A stretch of 64,000 nucleotides of DNA from Pipra filicauda (lineage: Eukaryota; Chordata; Aves; Passeriformes; Pipridae), in assembly GCF_003945595.2 (NCBI RefSeq), contig NW_024103707.1, positions 868,001 through 932,000 on the forward strand, in the 5' to 3' direction. Every line of letters starts with the position of its first letter. Within the stretch, counting starts at the first letter, position 1. Position numbers and translations under genes: made by a program. Under the pieces are notes generated by a model. It searched no databases. It had not been told where the DNA came from and saw nothing but the letters and a program-made list of their open reading frames with translations. Below are positions 51,990 to 64,000 of this stretch, in pieces.

Positions 51990-52536
51990 TGAGAGTAGGG
52001 CAGCAGGGATGATCAGGAGTATGGAGTGACTGAAGACATGGGACCTATTTGGCCTGGAAGAGAGCCCGCTTGGGAACATATGAGAGAAGATTAAAAAATT
52101 TGGGAAAAGGTTGATGGGGATTGACTGTTCCTTGTTTCATCCTGAACAAGAATTAGGGGGCACATTATGAAACTTTGGAACTAAGGTCAAAAGGAAAAGA
52201 AAGGGAGTGATTCTCCATGTGATAAGCAGTAAATGTGAGGAAGTCCTTGCAGAAGGACACAGTATATTCAAGTAATTTACATTGGCTCACAAGTAGATTG
52301 AAAATAATTTGGAATTGAAAACCATTGTGGGTTGCTTAATAGTCAAACCACCCTCCTAACGAAGGAAATCCCCTGAGCTGAAAATGTTTCAAGGCTGTGA
52401 GAGTATCAGAAGGAAGTCTTAAATGTGCTTGCCCTATTCTTATTCTTCCTGTTCTTACTCTGGCCACAGCTGAAGAAATGGTAGTGGGCTAGGAGGACTC
52501 TTGATTTGAATTAGTACAGCCATTTCTATGTTATTA
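51990..52536 (+). mobile_element. Old CR1 LINE 3' fragment
   Basis: Plus-strand relic of an older CR1 lineage. It starts in the reverse transcriptase C-terminus (GGGATGATCAGGAGTATGGA), passes through GACTGTTCCTTGTTTCATCC and GAACAAGAATTAGGGGGCAC, then GCTTGCCCTATTCTTATTCT, and ends with the family tail CAGCCATTTCTATGTTATT. Diverged and without an open frame. Confidence 0.82.
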
Positions 52537-52559
52537 CCATTCCATGCTGCACCACTGCT

Positions 52560-53060
52560 TTATGTCATGACAACCACTGTATGTCTTCTCTGGAAATATC
52601 TTGGCTGACATATCGTAGGATCACATTTGCTTTTTCTCATAGTTGCATCACCTGGTAGCTTAAGTCATCCTATAATTACCTAATGCTCCCTGCTTCTTCT
52701 CCTCCTCAGTCATCTCCATTTAATGAGCTCTGAGCTTATGGTAGCAGTTCTCACTATTACTCCACAAATACGTGATCTTTTGTTGAGTAGCTTTGAATTT
52801 CATCCCATTTTTCTGTCTCCAGTCACCTTGCTCCTCCAGTTCTTGGCTTTGCAAACCTCTCCTACAAAAATGGGACCTGTCTCCTTTATGCTATGAGCAA
52901 ATACCAGCAGTGCACTCACTTTGCATATCATGCTCACTTGCAAAAACATTAAAGAAAATGGAGCCAAGGCTGCTCTCTGAATATTTCTATTAGGAGCCTC
53001 TCTACAGACTGATAGTTCCCCTTTCATCAAAACTCACTACAGTCTCTTCTTTACCTACTT
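52560..53060 (-). mobile_element. Old CR1 LINE fossil, minus orientation
   Basis: The plus sequence follows the reverse complement of the old CR1 polymerase region: TTTGAATTTCATCCCATTTT (about 52790) and AAAACATTAAAGAAAATGGA (about 52943), in the right order and spacing. It lies directly after a plus-strand CR1, so the two fossils meet 3' end to 3' end. Confidence 0.6.
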
Positions 53061-55581
53061 CCTTCTCACTTGAAGTTCTGTTATTTGAGCCCTGATTTTG
53101 CACAACCTGTGCATGTGGAGGACCTTCTGGGCAGGGTCTGGGTCTTTAAAAACAGGTAACACTAGTTGAACCTAGCTATACCAAAATCATCTGCTGTGTC
53201 CCCATGCCTTTGACTTCAGTGATGATGGTGATGGACTAGCATTAATATAACAAAAAAATGCCATTAGGGTCTTTTTTTGAAAGAGCAAATCTACTTTCAT
53301 AGCCAAATATTTGTTTTCTTTCATGAAAAAGATGGAAAACTGTATTAGTTTCAAATTTTGGTTTTTGCTTCTGTCTCATTTAGAAAAATGACACAGTGAC
53401 ACATTACCTTTGGTTAAGACTTCATTTGCTTCTGAACAGTAATTGGCAGTCTGTGGTTAAAGTCATAAGGTTTTGCTATTTCATTGATATTTTTCCATGT
53501 AATGTGAGGTAAATTACAAGGCTATTGCTATATTCTGGCAAGTTAAGAGATATTTTTGAGAACATGTGACCCTCAAAAGAAGAGTGACCAGAACCTGATT
53601 ATTTTGCAGATGAAGATGAGGACAGCACTTGCGGAGATTCCCCAGTGACTGAAGTTTGTTTTGGATTGGAGTTGCAGAAGTATCTAGCACCTGAAGATGC
53701 ACTTGTGTGTTGGAGATGATGGTTCCAGGGACCTGATTTCACTGAGCAGGGAACACGTCCTGTGATGGATACCCATTTCCTTCCTTCCAGCCTTTTAGAT
53801 ACTTCTCTGTGTTGTAAGAGACATTTGAAATTGTCTAATAGATCTGTGTGTAGGTCCTGTGCAGTTATTTCTGTGTACATGGAGTAGTGCCACTTGCACA
53901 CCCACGCTTTATGGGTTTGTTTCAGAGGACCACAGCAGTGTAGGCACTTCCAGATGCTAAGCCAGGTTTTTCTGGATACTCATTTCCATGTGCCTCTCCT
54001 GTGGAGTTGCTCCTAGCTAAATTGCAACCAATCTCTAAGATTTCATTTCTTAATCACCCAGACTGGACTAATAAGTACTTTAAATATAATGAAGTCAGTG
54101 TCTCTCTTTGTTTCAGCAGAATGTTCCCTGTTTCTTGAAAATCAGTGTTCTAAAGGAAGAAAGTTGGCAGACCTAGGATCTGCCATCCAAGTGCTCGCTC
54201 CCCCAGCCCTTATTTACAGAAACTGGCCAAAGAAAAATTGTCTTTCCATGAAGTTGCTAAGAGAAGTGATGTGGGGCCAGTCAAGCACTGTAGTCAGACA
54301 GCAAATAAAATTCTTTAAAATTTCATCATGTGTCAGCTGTGTTTTTGGCAGAAGCATGTAATATAGTTGTAGCTTTGAAAAGTGTACTCGGTGGATGAGT
54401 GGTTAAGGAGGCGAATGTTCCAGAAACAGTGTTTGCATGCACAAGCAGAGCTGCAGGATGGCTGCCCTCCCAGCCAGCCCCTCACTGTCTTACTGCACTG
54501 CTCTCTCTATGGACTCAGCAGCGTGGCCCCAGGGAAAACTAAATTACTTGGAACTTCTCAAGAGGTTGCTCGGTTACTTAATCATTGTAATGGTTCACTT
54601 GAGATTTCCTCCAACCTGTGGTATGTGTGTGTGTTTTACAGAGACTTGAACAATGATATGCACATTGATTGTAATTGGATAAACTTCCCATTGGCATAAA
54701 TGGACAGAATGCTATAGGTCTTAGGATGTGCACCTTCTAGTAGCAGTGCAGGGTCTATAGTTTAAATCACCTGCCTGCAAAGAAAGAGAATTTTTCTGCT
54801 GTGTACACTCAGTAATCATTTGCCCTGTGGCTGTTCGTTGAATGAATACAAATGAATACAAACACATCCCTTTGAGAACACTTGCATTTAATTTGCAGAA
54901 TAGAAGCTGTTTAGTTACATTATCTGTCATTGCTAGTGCACATGGCAAGGACTGTAGTTTTACTGTCCCTGTTTGGAACACTTGGTGCTAGTGACACTGA
55001 TTTCTAAGCAAGTTTAGAAACGGCATTTCTTCCTCTCATGTCATCTGGTCAAGGATGATTTACAATTATACTTTAGATAAGTGAATAAGAAGGAATTTTA
55101 TTTTCCTTCTCTACTCACAGCAATGTCTTTTACTTATTGCTAAAGGAAGTTGCGGCTGGTGGCAATGTCTCTTTGTAGTGTTACCATCCTGCAGCTAATA
55201 CTTAACACTTACCTCATGTTTTTGTGTTTGTAGATTTCCAAAGAGGGTAAATATATTCACCTCTATAAATGAGGCTGACACAGACCCAGTCAAGTGAAGT
55301 GATTTGTGCTGGAGAGAAAATACATGCTTCCTGATGTTTATGCAGTTGCCATCACCTCCAGCTCATTCTCATTGTGAAACGCAGCTCAACTCCTAAGTGG
55401 ATGAAAGAGGATGAAGCTCAGAACCTCAGAGGGAAGCAACATCTAATGGAAACAAGCTTTGCAAGCAGGTGCAAAACTGAATCTTACATGTAAGGTAATA
55501 CATAAGGTTTACACATCAAGACAATTAGGAATTAAATGGAAAACTTTAGGAACAGATGCAGTCTGTCAACATGCTTGAGCT
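53061..55581. other. Intergenic, no gene seen
   Basis: No exon recognised. The stretch 54387-54420 resembles the 5' third of a serine or leucine tRNA but lacks the rest. Short frames are chance. Confidence 0.55.
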
Positions 55582-55618
55582 ATCCCCTCCCCTCCCCTTT
55601 CCTCCCCTTCCCTCCTCA
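55582..55618 (-). other. Pyrimidine tract, potential G-quadruplex on minus strand
   Basis: Repeated CCCCT units and further C-runs (TCCCCTCCCCTCCCC, then CCTCCCCTTCCC) give at least five G-runs of three or four on the minus strand with short loops, a strong G-quadruplex pattern. Confidence 0.65.
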
Positions 55619-56002
55619 GTGGGTACCTAAGGATGAGACTACAAAGGGAAAGTGGACACCTTTTTCTGGGAAATTTTACTGACTTCCAAGAGTTATCCTT
55701 CTAGGCACTTCCTCAGTTGGAAGGAAGGGGTATTGCCTTGTGCTAAATATCTGTCAATAGATTATTTCTTTTTCTTAGGCTCTCAAAGTTTTCACAAATT
55801 TTGTGAATTTGTAGGATTGCTTTTAAAACTGTTTAACATCCACAGTAGCCAGTTGTGAGGAGCACAGCTGAACTTTGTGTGAAGTGTGTCTTCATTTGTT
55901 TGGAATCTGCCATCTGCTAATTTTATAAAATGCTCCCTAATTCTTTGCATATGAGGAGACAAATGTAGAAAAGTTCCCTGTTTCCTCCATATCTCTCAAG
56001 AT

Positions 56003-56142
56003 ATGATACTTGTGTATTTAATACCTGTGTTTGATACATGTGTATTTGATACATGTATGTATTGTATACGTGTATTTGATACACATGTACACATTTGATA
56101 CATGTACACATTTGATACATGCATATTTGATATATATGTAAT
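56003..56142. repeat. Degenerate minisatellite, TTTGATACATG-based
   Basis: About eight imperfect repeats of a 13-18-bp unit such as ACATTTGATACATGTAC. The minus-strand frame through it is repetitive in Tyr, Gln, Met and Val, as expected from the repeat, and is not a gene. It ends about 30 bp before the 3' tail of a CR1. Confidence 0.85.
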
Positions 56143-56170
56143 GTCATATTCCCCCTCAGTCCCTGTTTTT

Positions 56171-57296
56171 CATAGAATCATAGGATGGCTTGGCTGGGAA
56201 GGGACCTTAAAGGTCATCTGGTTCTAACCCCCCCTTGCCATGGGCAGAGACACCTTCCACTTCACCAGGTTCTCACAGTCTCATCTAATGTAGCCTTGAA
56301 CACTTCCAGGGATGGGGCATCCACACCTTCACTGGGCAACCTGTGCTAGTGTCTCACCACCCTCACAGTAAAGAATTTCTTCCTAATATCAATTCTAAAC
56401 CTAGCCTCACTCAGTTCCATTACCCCTTGTTCTATCGCTGCATGCCCTTGTAAAAAGTCCCTCTCCAGCCTTCTAGCTCTTCTTCAGGTGCTGGAGGCCT
56501 ACTCCAAGGTCTCCTTGGAACTTGCTCTTCTCTAGGCTGAACACCCCAAACTCTTTCATCTTGTCTTCACAAGAGAGGTGTTCCATCCCTCTGATCATCT
56601 TCATGGTCTTCTTCTGGACTTCCTCCAACAGGTCCATGTTTTTATGTTGGGATCCCCAGATGTGGTTGCAGTACTCCAGGTGGGGGTCTCATGAGAACAG
56701 TGCAGAGGGGCAGAATCACCTCCCTTGACCCCTTGGCCATGGTGCTTTTGACGCAACCCAGGGTATGGTTGGTTTTATGGGCTGCAAGTTCATACTGTCA
56801 GCTTATGTTGAATTTCTCGCCAACCAACAACCCCATGTCATTCTCTTCAGGACTGATCTCAATCCATTCTTCACCCAGCCTGTATTTGTGCTTAGGATTG
56901 CCCCATCCCAGGTGCAGGACCTTGCACTTGGCCTTATTGAACTTCATGAGGTTCACATAGGTCCACCTCTCAAGCTCCCTCTGGGTAGCATCCCTTCCCT
57001 CCAGCACGTCAACCACACCACACCACACAGCTCAGTTTCACCTGCAAACTTTCTGAGGGTGCGCTCCATCCCACTATCCACGTTGCCAACAAATACGTTA
57101 AACAGCGCTGGTCCTGGTACTGACTGTAGAGAAATGCCACTCATGACTGGCCTCTGCCTGAATATTGCACCTTTGACCACAACTATAGAGCGTAACCATC
57201 TAGCCAATTCCTTATCCACTAAGTGGTTGATCTGTCAAATCCATGTCTCTCCAGTCTAGAGACAAGTATGTCCTGTTTCACACAAGTCCAAATAAT
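56171..57296 (-). mobile_element. CR1 LINE, about 1.1 kb, with RT remnants
   Basis: The longest CR1 in the window. The 3' tail is at 56171 (plus CATAGAATCATAGGATGGCT, then GGGACCTTAAAGGTCATCTG). Minus-strand frames show, in order, the reverse transcriptase palm (SVPGPALFNVF, 57100-57135), KFAGETEL (57030-57050), then [17 protein letters not shown] (56905-56960). The normal catalytic pair of aspartates after F-A is replaced by Gly-Glu, and the frame is broken, so it is inactive. The 5' end is truncated near 57296 after a small internal deletion. Confidence 0.95.
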
Positions 57297-57368
57297 TTCT
57301 GAACTGAAGTGTTTTTGTATCCTTGACTATTGATTACACAGAAGTAGCTTCAAGTTTTTGACTTTGTA

Positions 57369-57475
57369 TCGGTCCTTCACTCTACTCTTTTCAATTCTGC
57401 TATATACTGTTTGAAATGATAGGGCCAAAATATGACACAGTATTCAAAATGCAGGTCTGCCATGATCCTGTTTTC
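57369..57475 (-). mobile_element. Old CR1 LINE fossil fragment
   Basis: The plus sequence CTCTTTTCAATTCTGCTATA, followed by GACACAGTATTCAAAATGCA, matches the reverse complement of the older CR1 C-terminal coding region. It belongs to a different, older lineage than the neighbouring CR1 at 56171-57296, which may have inserted beside or into it. Confidence 0.65.
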
Positions 57476-60400
57476 CTTGTGCTAAAGATACTTTGCTTAG
57501 GCCTGAAGGCATGGAGTTCCAGGGCTACAAGATATTCATGCGTCACTGTGCAGTATGCTGCACAGCTTTGTGTGGTCTTTCTTGGCTCTATCTCTCTGGT
57601 GGACATGCCTGTGTGAGGGCAGACATGATGTGAGAGCATAAAATGAGAGAACAGTGCTTGAAAACTTTCCCACTTAGTGGAGCAAAAGAAATGCTCATTT
57701 TGCTCCTCACTGCCTGTCTGAGGAATCTCCAGAGTCTGGGTAAATAGGTGGTCACCAGGGAATGAGGCCTGAAGGGTGCTGGGTGCATCATAACAGGAAA
57801 GTTCAGCACAGCCAGGGAGACCTTCTTGCTCTGAACAATGGCATTTGATATCATCATCAGTCTGTAAATCACTGTGGGTTCTGCTTCTTTACTTCCTTTT
57901 AATTCATTGTCTAAGAGAGATGAAAACTGTGCTTAGAAGCAGATAAAAGGATTTTGTCGTGTCCGATGATAATGTTGTAACCAAGTCAAATTCTCTGCTG
58001 TCCCTGGGTGAAATATAGTGCCCCTTGATGTGTCCCACTATAGAACAACTTCCTTATTCTTTCAGCTAGTTAGAAGAGCATGCTGGGTTTGCTTTTCTTT
58101 TGAAAAAGGCAGGATAAGAGAAAGAAAATGCCTCATGCCCATTCACAATGTTTCCAGGTCATCTTGCTAGCTTAGATTTTGCTTAGTAAAACAGACGTTA
58201 TTGTGCTCTGCAGCCCTGGCCTTGGAGGTGGAAACCTGACCCACTGCGCCTTGATATCCTTAAAGCACTATTTTAATAAATGCTTGCAGTAATAACATAA
58301 ATTAGGCACATCATCTTTTCTGCAAAGTATAGGACTAACTGCTGAAAAAGAGATTAGCAATTGAAAGTAAAGAATGAGCTTTGTAATAAATGAGATGAAA
58401 CTATTCAAGGAAGTTGCTAGAATTATTGTTCAAGATTAGGTCTATGGCAAGTAGTTTTCAACAGTAGGATTGTTAAAGCCTATTGGACCCGTGCAGCAGG
58501 AGGCCTGTGTACGCAGAAGAGAACATGCTCTTCACATTTCCTAGTTATGCAAAGGAACTATTTTATGGAAAGCTTCATTTAATCAAGATTGTATTTGATT
58601 GAGTATTTCAGATGACTTTTCAGAGCTCATTTGAGAGAAAATCTGCAGTTTCAGGTACTGAAAAATGTGCATCTGTGTGCACTCACCAGAGAATAGCTCC
58701 GGGCTGATGCTATTAATATTGATTCTGCTGGTGTGTTGCTTTGAAGAGAAAGTCTTGAACCAGGAACAGATAGTGCAATCTCTTCACCAATGCAGATGAA
58801 TCCTAGGCCTGACTCTAGGCCAGGTGAGTCACAGCCCTTTTCTTTTTCTTCATTTCTTAATATGTAAAATGGGACAAAAAAATTTCTGAACAGGAAAGAG
58901 TTAGTGCTGTTGCTCATACCAGCAGGAAATGCCTGTTTTCTTGACAGTTAAATCCACCCAGCTGAGGCTGTTTTTGGGTGATTCTCACAGAGCTGCTATG
59001 GTGCAGATGGCTTAGATGGAAAGTCTCCCTCAATTGTGGGATCTCTATTTTTTTCATCAGTCATGCAAAGGCACTGCAGACACATATTCAAGCACCGGAA
59101 ACAGGCCTGTACATTCTTCTATCACTGCAAGGAGTGGAGTTTTGTGTATGCGCAGCTGCAATTGCACTCTGTCTGCCCAAAATAGTATGGTACTTCTTTT
59201 CCCTACTATCACATCTACTCTAGACATTTATATTTCCATATAAATACAACAAGGTTTCTCTCAGTAATGCAAACCTTGAAAGTCAAAGCAATAACTAGGA
59301 ATAAGTCACCGTACTTTATTTTTCACCCCAGATGACACCTGCAGACCATGCCCTTCCTGGGTAAGAGGCAGGAAATCTTCATAACCCAGCACACCAGCTA
59401 CACGCTCATCCGTTCTGCACACTATTAGTGTGAGTTTCCTAAAAACACATTGCACGGTTGCTCTGTACAGAGACAGTGGGGAGGGTCTGGCTGTAGGCTG
59501 CAAGGAACAGCTACAAGATGGGTTTACCTACAGTGTTGGGGTTTGTGATGGTGAGGTTAGCAGTCTTGCAACCTCACCTCTATGTTACGAAAGGTTTTGT
59601 ATAGTAACTTGTCATATGAGTTGGCACAGGAGCTGATATTCACACAGATAGAGTATCACACATAGAAGCAGGTCCTTCACCAAACATACTTCTTTTGTAA
59701 CACCCTCATCTCTACTGCTTCTCCCAAGCATGGGTTTGGCCTCTCAAAGCAGTTTGTTTCAGCATCATGCTGTTCTCGGAGTTGACCTTATAATCTAGCA
59801 GCATTGAACAGCAGAGGCCTTAATGGGGTCATTTACTAATTTTCTCTTACTGCTGCATCTCTTCTTGTTCCTGACAGCAGCAAAGGTGCTTTCCTTGCGT
59901 ATTTCTCCTGACACAAGTTGGTTATTTATATTTTTAACAACTCATGGAAACACATTTTTTAAGTGTCCCATGTGGTGCTTCTCACAATGTCCTCGTGCAG
60001 GAATTTCTGTTTCTTCTAGATGATGAGGGTAGCAAAATTTTCTACTGCAGGCTGCTGTCATACCCTCATTGCATAAAACCCTGAGGCAGCTGCTGGCAGT
60101 TTGTTGGATGGGAGCACAGAACTGTGAACCAAGATCTGCACTAGGCTTCTTCTCTTTTGTTATTTTATTGGGATACAAAGCAGGAATAATTTCTTAAGGA
60201 GGTGAGCCCAGTGCTATCAAAGCTACAAGAGCACAGACCACTCTGGTAAAACTTTTTGAGTAGTACAATCTTTCTTGGGAGGCTCTTGTGTCAGGTGTAG
60301 ATGCTAGACCACTTTCTGGTGAAGAGGTTACTCCCACAGTCCCTCCCAGCCCCATGGTTTGTGGTTTTTCAGGTCTGCTGGCAGCAAGGGGAGGAAATGC

Positions 60401-61962
60401 ACTTGCTGCTCTGCCTGCTTCCCTAGATCTTGCAGTTGTGTCCTCAGACATAAAAATGTGTGTGTACTCCAGACAGCACGTTAGGATCTGGGTGCTCCAA
60501 AACCACACAAAGGACTATCCCAGGACCTCAGCAGCTTCTCCTGCTCACACAGGGACTGTGTTTCAGTTCCTTTTAGCTCTCTGTTAGCAGCACATCTGTT
60601 TTCCAGAGACGTGACAATGGGAGTTCATGGTGGCAGAAGGAGATACTGTCTTTCCAGTGAGATGAAACTGGTCTTGTCATACAGGGAGGGCTGGAAAGTG
60701 TGGCACCGACCATCTTAGCAACCAGCAGCATTTGCTCCCAAGCTCCTAGGATGCAATGTCAGGAGAGGCAAAGGCATGATCTTGATGTTGCTCCACTGCC
60801 AAGGTGTTGGGGAATCTGTATTTATAATGTATTTATCCTCTCCCTTTCCAGCTCCCTGAAGTTATCTGGAAAGTTTACTGTTGCTGGGGAGCCTTTTGCT
60901 TTACCTGCAGGGTTGCTGTGGGTTGGAGAGTCCTGGACATCACAGGGATATAGGACTGTGCCTTGAGCACTGTTGGGACACAGAGCTGCTTGGAGGTAGG
61001 GCTTTTCCTCACGTAACCATAGCCTTCCACAGGTCCCCAAGTGCTATATTTGGGCTTAGGCTTCTATTTTACAAGTAGATAGGAGATCTCTTTCTTTGAG
61101 CTGTACTTAATAGAAAGAACCCTTCAGTGAGGAAAAATCTATAATGTGCAGGTTAAATTTCTGTGTATGGGATACAGTGCAGCTATAGTTTCATCCACAA
61201 TCATTTGGTGCCAAAAGATTTCTTCATACATTATTTTTATGTGACATGGGAATCAGACTACAAAGATTAAAGAAGGGAAGGAGTAGTAGTGGAGAGAAAT
61301 GGAGGTCTATTATGTTGACTGTCCCAATCATACTGTAGAAATTTGGCCCTTTTGTGACAAGTGGTGACTTTAATCTGCCCTAGTAGAAGAATTTGGCCAT
61401 TAATTCTTGTCTAACAGTGTGAGCAGTGTGAGGTCTGGGACAAAATAGGATCTTCAAACTGGTCTGCCTCATGGCATCAGTAAGAGACAGTGTCACAAAT
61501 CAGAGGCAATAAAAGATGCTTTCCACAAAACTGTTGGTGTGAGGGAAGGACTGAGATCTTCTCTCTGACCTGGGAATGATCACCTGCAGCTGATGGGATG
61601 TAAGAAAGGGAGGATATAGGTCATTCAACTAACACAATGTTTTGTACTGAGCTTCCATGGGGATACTATGTGCCACAATCACTAGGCTTTACCATAATCT
61701 TCCTGTAGGAATGAATGAGTATGTTTATGCTAAGATGCTTAGCATATTCTAGCAACTCTTTATAAAGATCATTATCTATAATTAGGTAAGTGTGTGTAAC
61801 TGTTATTGCTCTTGTGCTAAAAATTGCTGCAAATGGAGCTGAGGAGGGAGAAGATTCTAATTTAGACCTCAGCTAATTGGACTTAATTTGCTTAAGAGAT
61901 CTGCTAGTCATGGCCGCTTGAAACAGTAAGTCATAAGCTCAGAAATAAAATGCCTTTTTAAA
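57476..61962. other. Intergenic, no gene seen
   Basis: No exon, RNA gene or clear transposon recognised. Short frames on both strands are chance. Confidence 0.55.
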
Positions 61963-61992
61963 AGTATTTGGTGTCACAGTATTTGGTGTCAC
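61963..61992. repeat. 15-bp tandem duplication
   Basis: AGTATTTGGTGTCAC occurs twice in succession; a third, degraded copy (TCTATTTGTGTCAA) follows. Confidence 0.9.
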
Positions 61993-64000
61993 TCTATTTG
62001 TGTCAATATTTCCACTAGAGGTAAGTGGTTTTGTTACTGAAACTTAGCATATGAAAATGCCAGTCTGTGCACTGCTGAACATGACGGTCCTGATTTTGCC
62101 TTTTTCTCACAGACATCTGAAACTAGAAACAGGCTGTCAATTCTTAAACTTTAGTCAGTCTGCTGAACTGTGCTGAGGTTCACTGGTCCCTTTCACACTG
62201 ATCAGATTTCCACGCAGGGTTTAAAGGTACATTTGCTGCTCCTTTGGTCACGAGTGTGGTAGTGATGGATTCTGATGAAACTAATAAAGGTATCTATGAA
62301 ACTAATGCTGTTCCCTAAAGGCTGAACTTCACCTCTCTGCACAAGCCTGGCCCCAGGTCTAGATTCACCACCAGTTTTGTGAAAGACTGTGCTGCCTTTA
62401 CACGCTTTTGGAAAGGAATTGCTAAGTCAGTGTAACCATCCACAGTATCATCTGCTGCATCGTATTGGTACCCAGTTGCCCTTACATTTCCTAAACCTGC
62501 TCTGGGACCAGCACTGCTCCTGTGTGGGGTGGCTACCGTAAGTGCAGAGAGTTTGTGTTATGATGTGTGTGATGGAGAGTACTTAGGACTGTGTGGACTG
62601 TGGGCTTCAGTACAGCCCAAATTTACTGCAGACATCTTCATGAGAATCAGTTTTGCCCTTACTCTCTGTGTCCCAGGTCTGTAGCCTGTTCAATGCCTTT
62701 TGAAGGATCCTGATATACCTTTCACTTCCAGAAAGAATTGATCCAGCTCCCATGTTTTCAAAGCAATTATTTTTAAATACCTTTACTGCATTCTCATTTT
62801 TGTCACTGAAAATTTAGCTGGTTCTTTCATGCTTTCTGTTTTATTCTGGCAAGTCTGGAGGTGGAAATTGACTGCTTGTCTTATTTGATATGTGAAATAA
62901 ATAAAAAATTAACTATGCTGCTTATACAGAGCTGTCAGTGTGTAATATTTGGGGCTTAGTGTTATCCTCTGAGTGTGAGGACTAAATAGTTGTTCTGTTT
63001 CTTGGATTCTGGTCCTGGAGCCTAACTGCTCAAGCATGTGGGCAATACAGGCTGATGGGCTTAAAGGACAGGCCAGCAGTAGATGCCAGTGACCCCCAGT
63101 ATTCAATACTGGCCTGCTGCACGCTGAATCCTCTGCAAGCTGTGGAAAGGATATGTTTCCATGTGAGACGATTCCAGGGACAGGACCTATAAGGACTTAA
63201 GCTCTGTCACTGAATAAGCAGGCAAAGCATGGCATGAAAACCATGGAGGTAGGAGAACAGTACTTTTCCACCATTACTGCAGTTATGCATGAGGCACTGC
63301 CTCATCTGAAGATATTTCAACAAAGTTCTCTTGGTGTCTTGAAAATTATGGCCACCAAATCTGGAAAATCAAATGCCGAGCATGCACACAGGATGGGTGC
63401 TGTGCTGGCTCCAGTCATTGGGGCAGATGGTCTCCAGTCAAACCTAAAGTGTTCACTCAGACCACATCTTAGTGAAGGCTATTTGTCCAGCAGGCAGAAA
63501 GAATGGAACATGGACAGTCAAAAGCTTCTATCAGGTTCAAATTCTTCTGTTTGATCTAAATAACAAGGTGAACTGTTGTCTGTGGAGAATTATGGTGTGA
63601 GGCTTTCTTAATCTTGGCTGTTGAACACTGTACAAATGGCTTATGAGAAGGATCTGATCCTCAATCTTTTGTACCTCAGATGAAAGCCTTATTGAACAGA
63701 ATATGAAGCCAATTACCAATTGACATGGATAAGGGAAGAAGTGAAATAGATCTAGCTGGAAGCTCACACCAGGATGTCTGAAAGGTTAAGAGGAGATGTG
63801 TTTGGTCCGGTCCAACTCAGGTAGAAGAATCTCAGATTCTTATTTATTCACCAGGTAAGTAACCAAGGAGACTAATGTGCAAATATACTTTTTAAAATGC
63901 TGTCTTCTGAGAAAATGATACAAAAGTCTTCTGAGAATACATTCTGCACATATGTTCTTGCTAGCTCTTCCCCCTGCCCCAGCTCCCGATAAATTTTAAA
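61993..64000. other. Intergenic, no gene seen
   Basis: No exon recognised up to the end of the window. A 106-codon frame at 63234-63554 (+) has no recognisable domain. Confidence 0.55.

Noticed and set aside
54387..54420. tRNA-like stretch containing GAGTGGTTAAGG
   Set aside because: Resembles only the acceptor and D-arm part of a serine or leucine tRNA; no anticodon arm, B box or 3' acceptor strand follows.
55923..56147. Repetitive Tyr/Gln/Met frame on the minus strand
   Set aside because: It is the translation of a minisatellite, not a gene.
1..64000. CRISPR arrays, operons, prophage or other prokaryotic systems
   Set aside because: The window is vertebrate nuclear DNA with a spliced FOXO1 gene and avian CR1 elements; no regularly spaced direct-repeat array of CRISPR type is present.

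Overview
This is a vertebrate nuclear window, almost certainly from a bird. The only gene I can support is FOXO1 (forkhead box O1, + strand). The copies of the avian CR1 LINE, with their typical 3' ends, point to a bird. No bacterial, viral or organellar gene set is present, and no complete gene is contained in the window.

Layout: 1-13898 is the 3' part of the large intron 1 of FOXO1; exon 1, with the start codon and most of the forkhead domain, lies upstream of the window. Exon 2 (13899-15252) encodes the last 446 residues: the end of the forkhead domain with its recognition helix, the nuclear localisation region with AKT sites, the LKELL motif and the C-terminal activation domain. A 387-bp intron (15253-15639) lies in the 3'UTR, 13 nt after the stop. 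Exon 3 (from 15640) is a 3.6-kb or longer 3'UTR with conserved microRNA and Pumilio sites and several alternative poly(A) signals. From about 19.3 kb to 64 kb I find no exon. In mammals the neighbour on this side is COG6 after a long gene desert, and the window fits the start of such a desert.

The rest is repeats: CR1 copies of at least two age classes; two solo LTRs, both in minus orientation, one with a perfect 5-bp target duplication and one nested inside a CR1; a minus-strand C-terminal fragment of an RTE-like LINE ending in a zinc finger, unusual for a bird and a candidate for the horizontally transferred AviRTE family; and a short plus-strand relic resembling the gag-like ORF of DIRS-type retrotransposons. 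There are also microsatellites, a fold-back structure around a (CTGT)n(CT)n tract, two potential G-quadruplex tracts and one isolated CpG-enriched patch.

I see no new multi-gene system. The points most worth checking are the RTE-like fragment, the DIRS-like relic, the fold-back microsatellite, the promoter-bearing solo LTRs downstream of FOXO1, and the CpG patch at 49.1-49.5 kb. Family assignments of repeats rest on memory of consensus sequences, not on a search.
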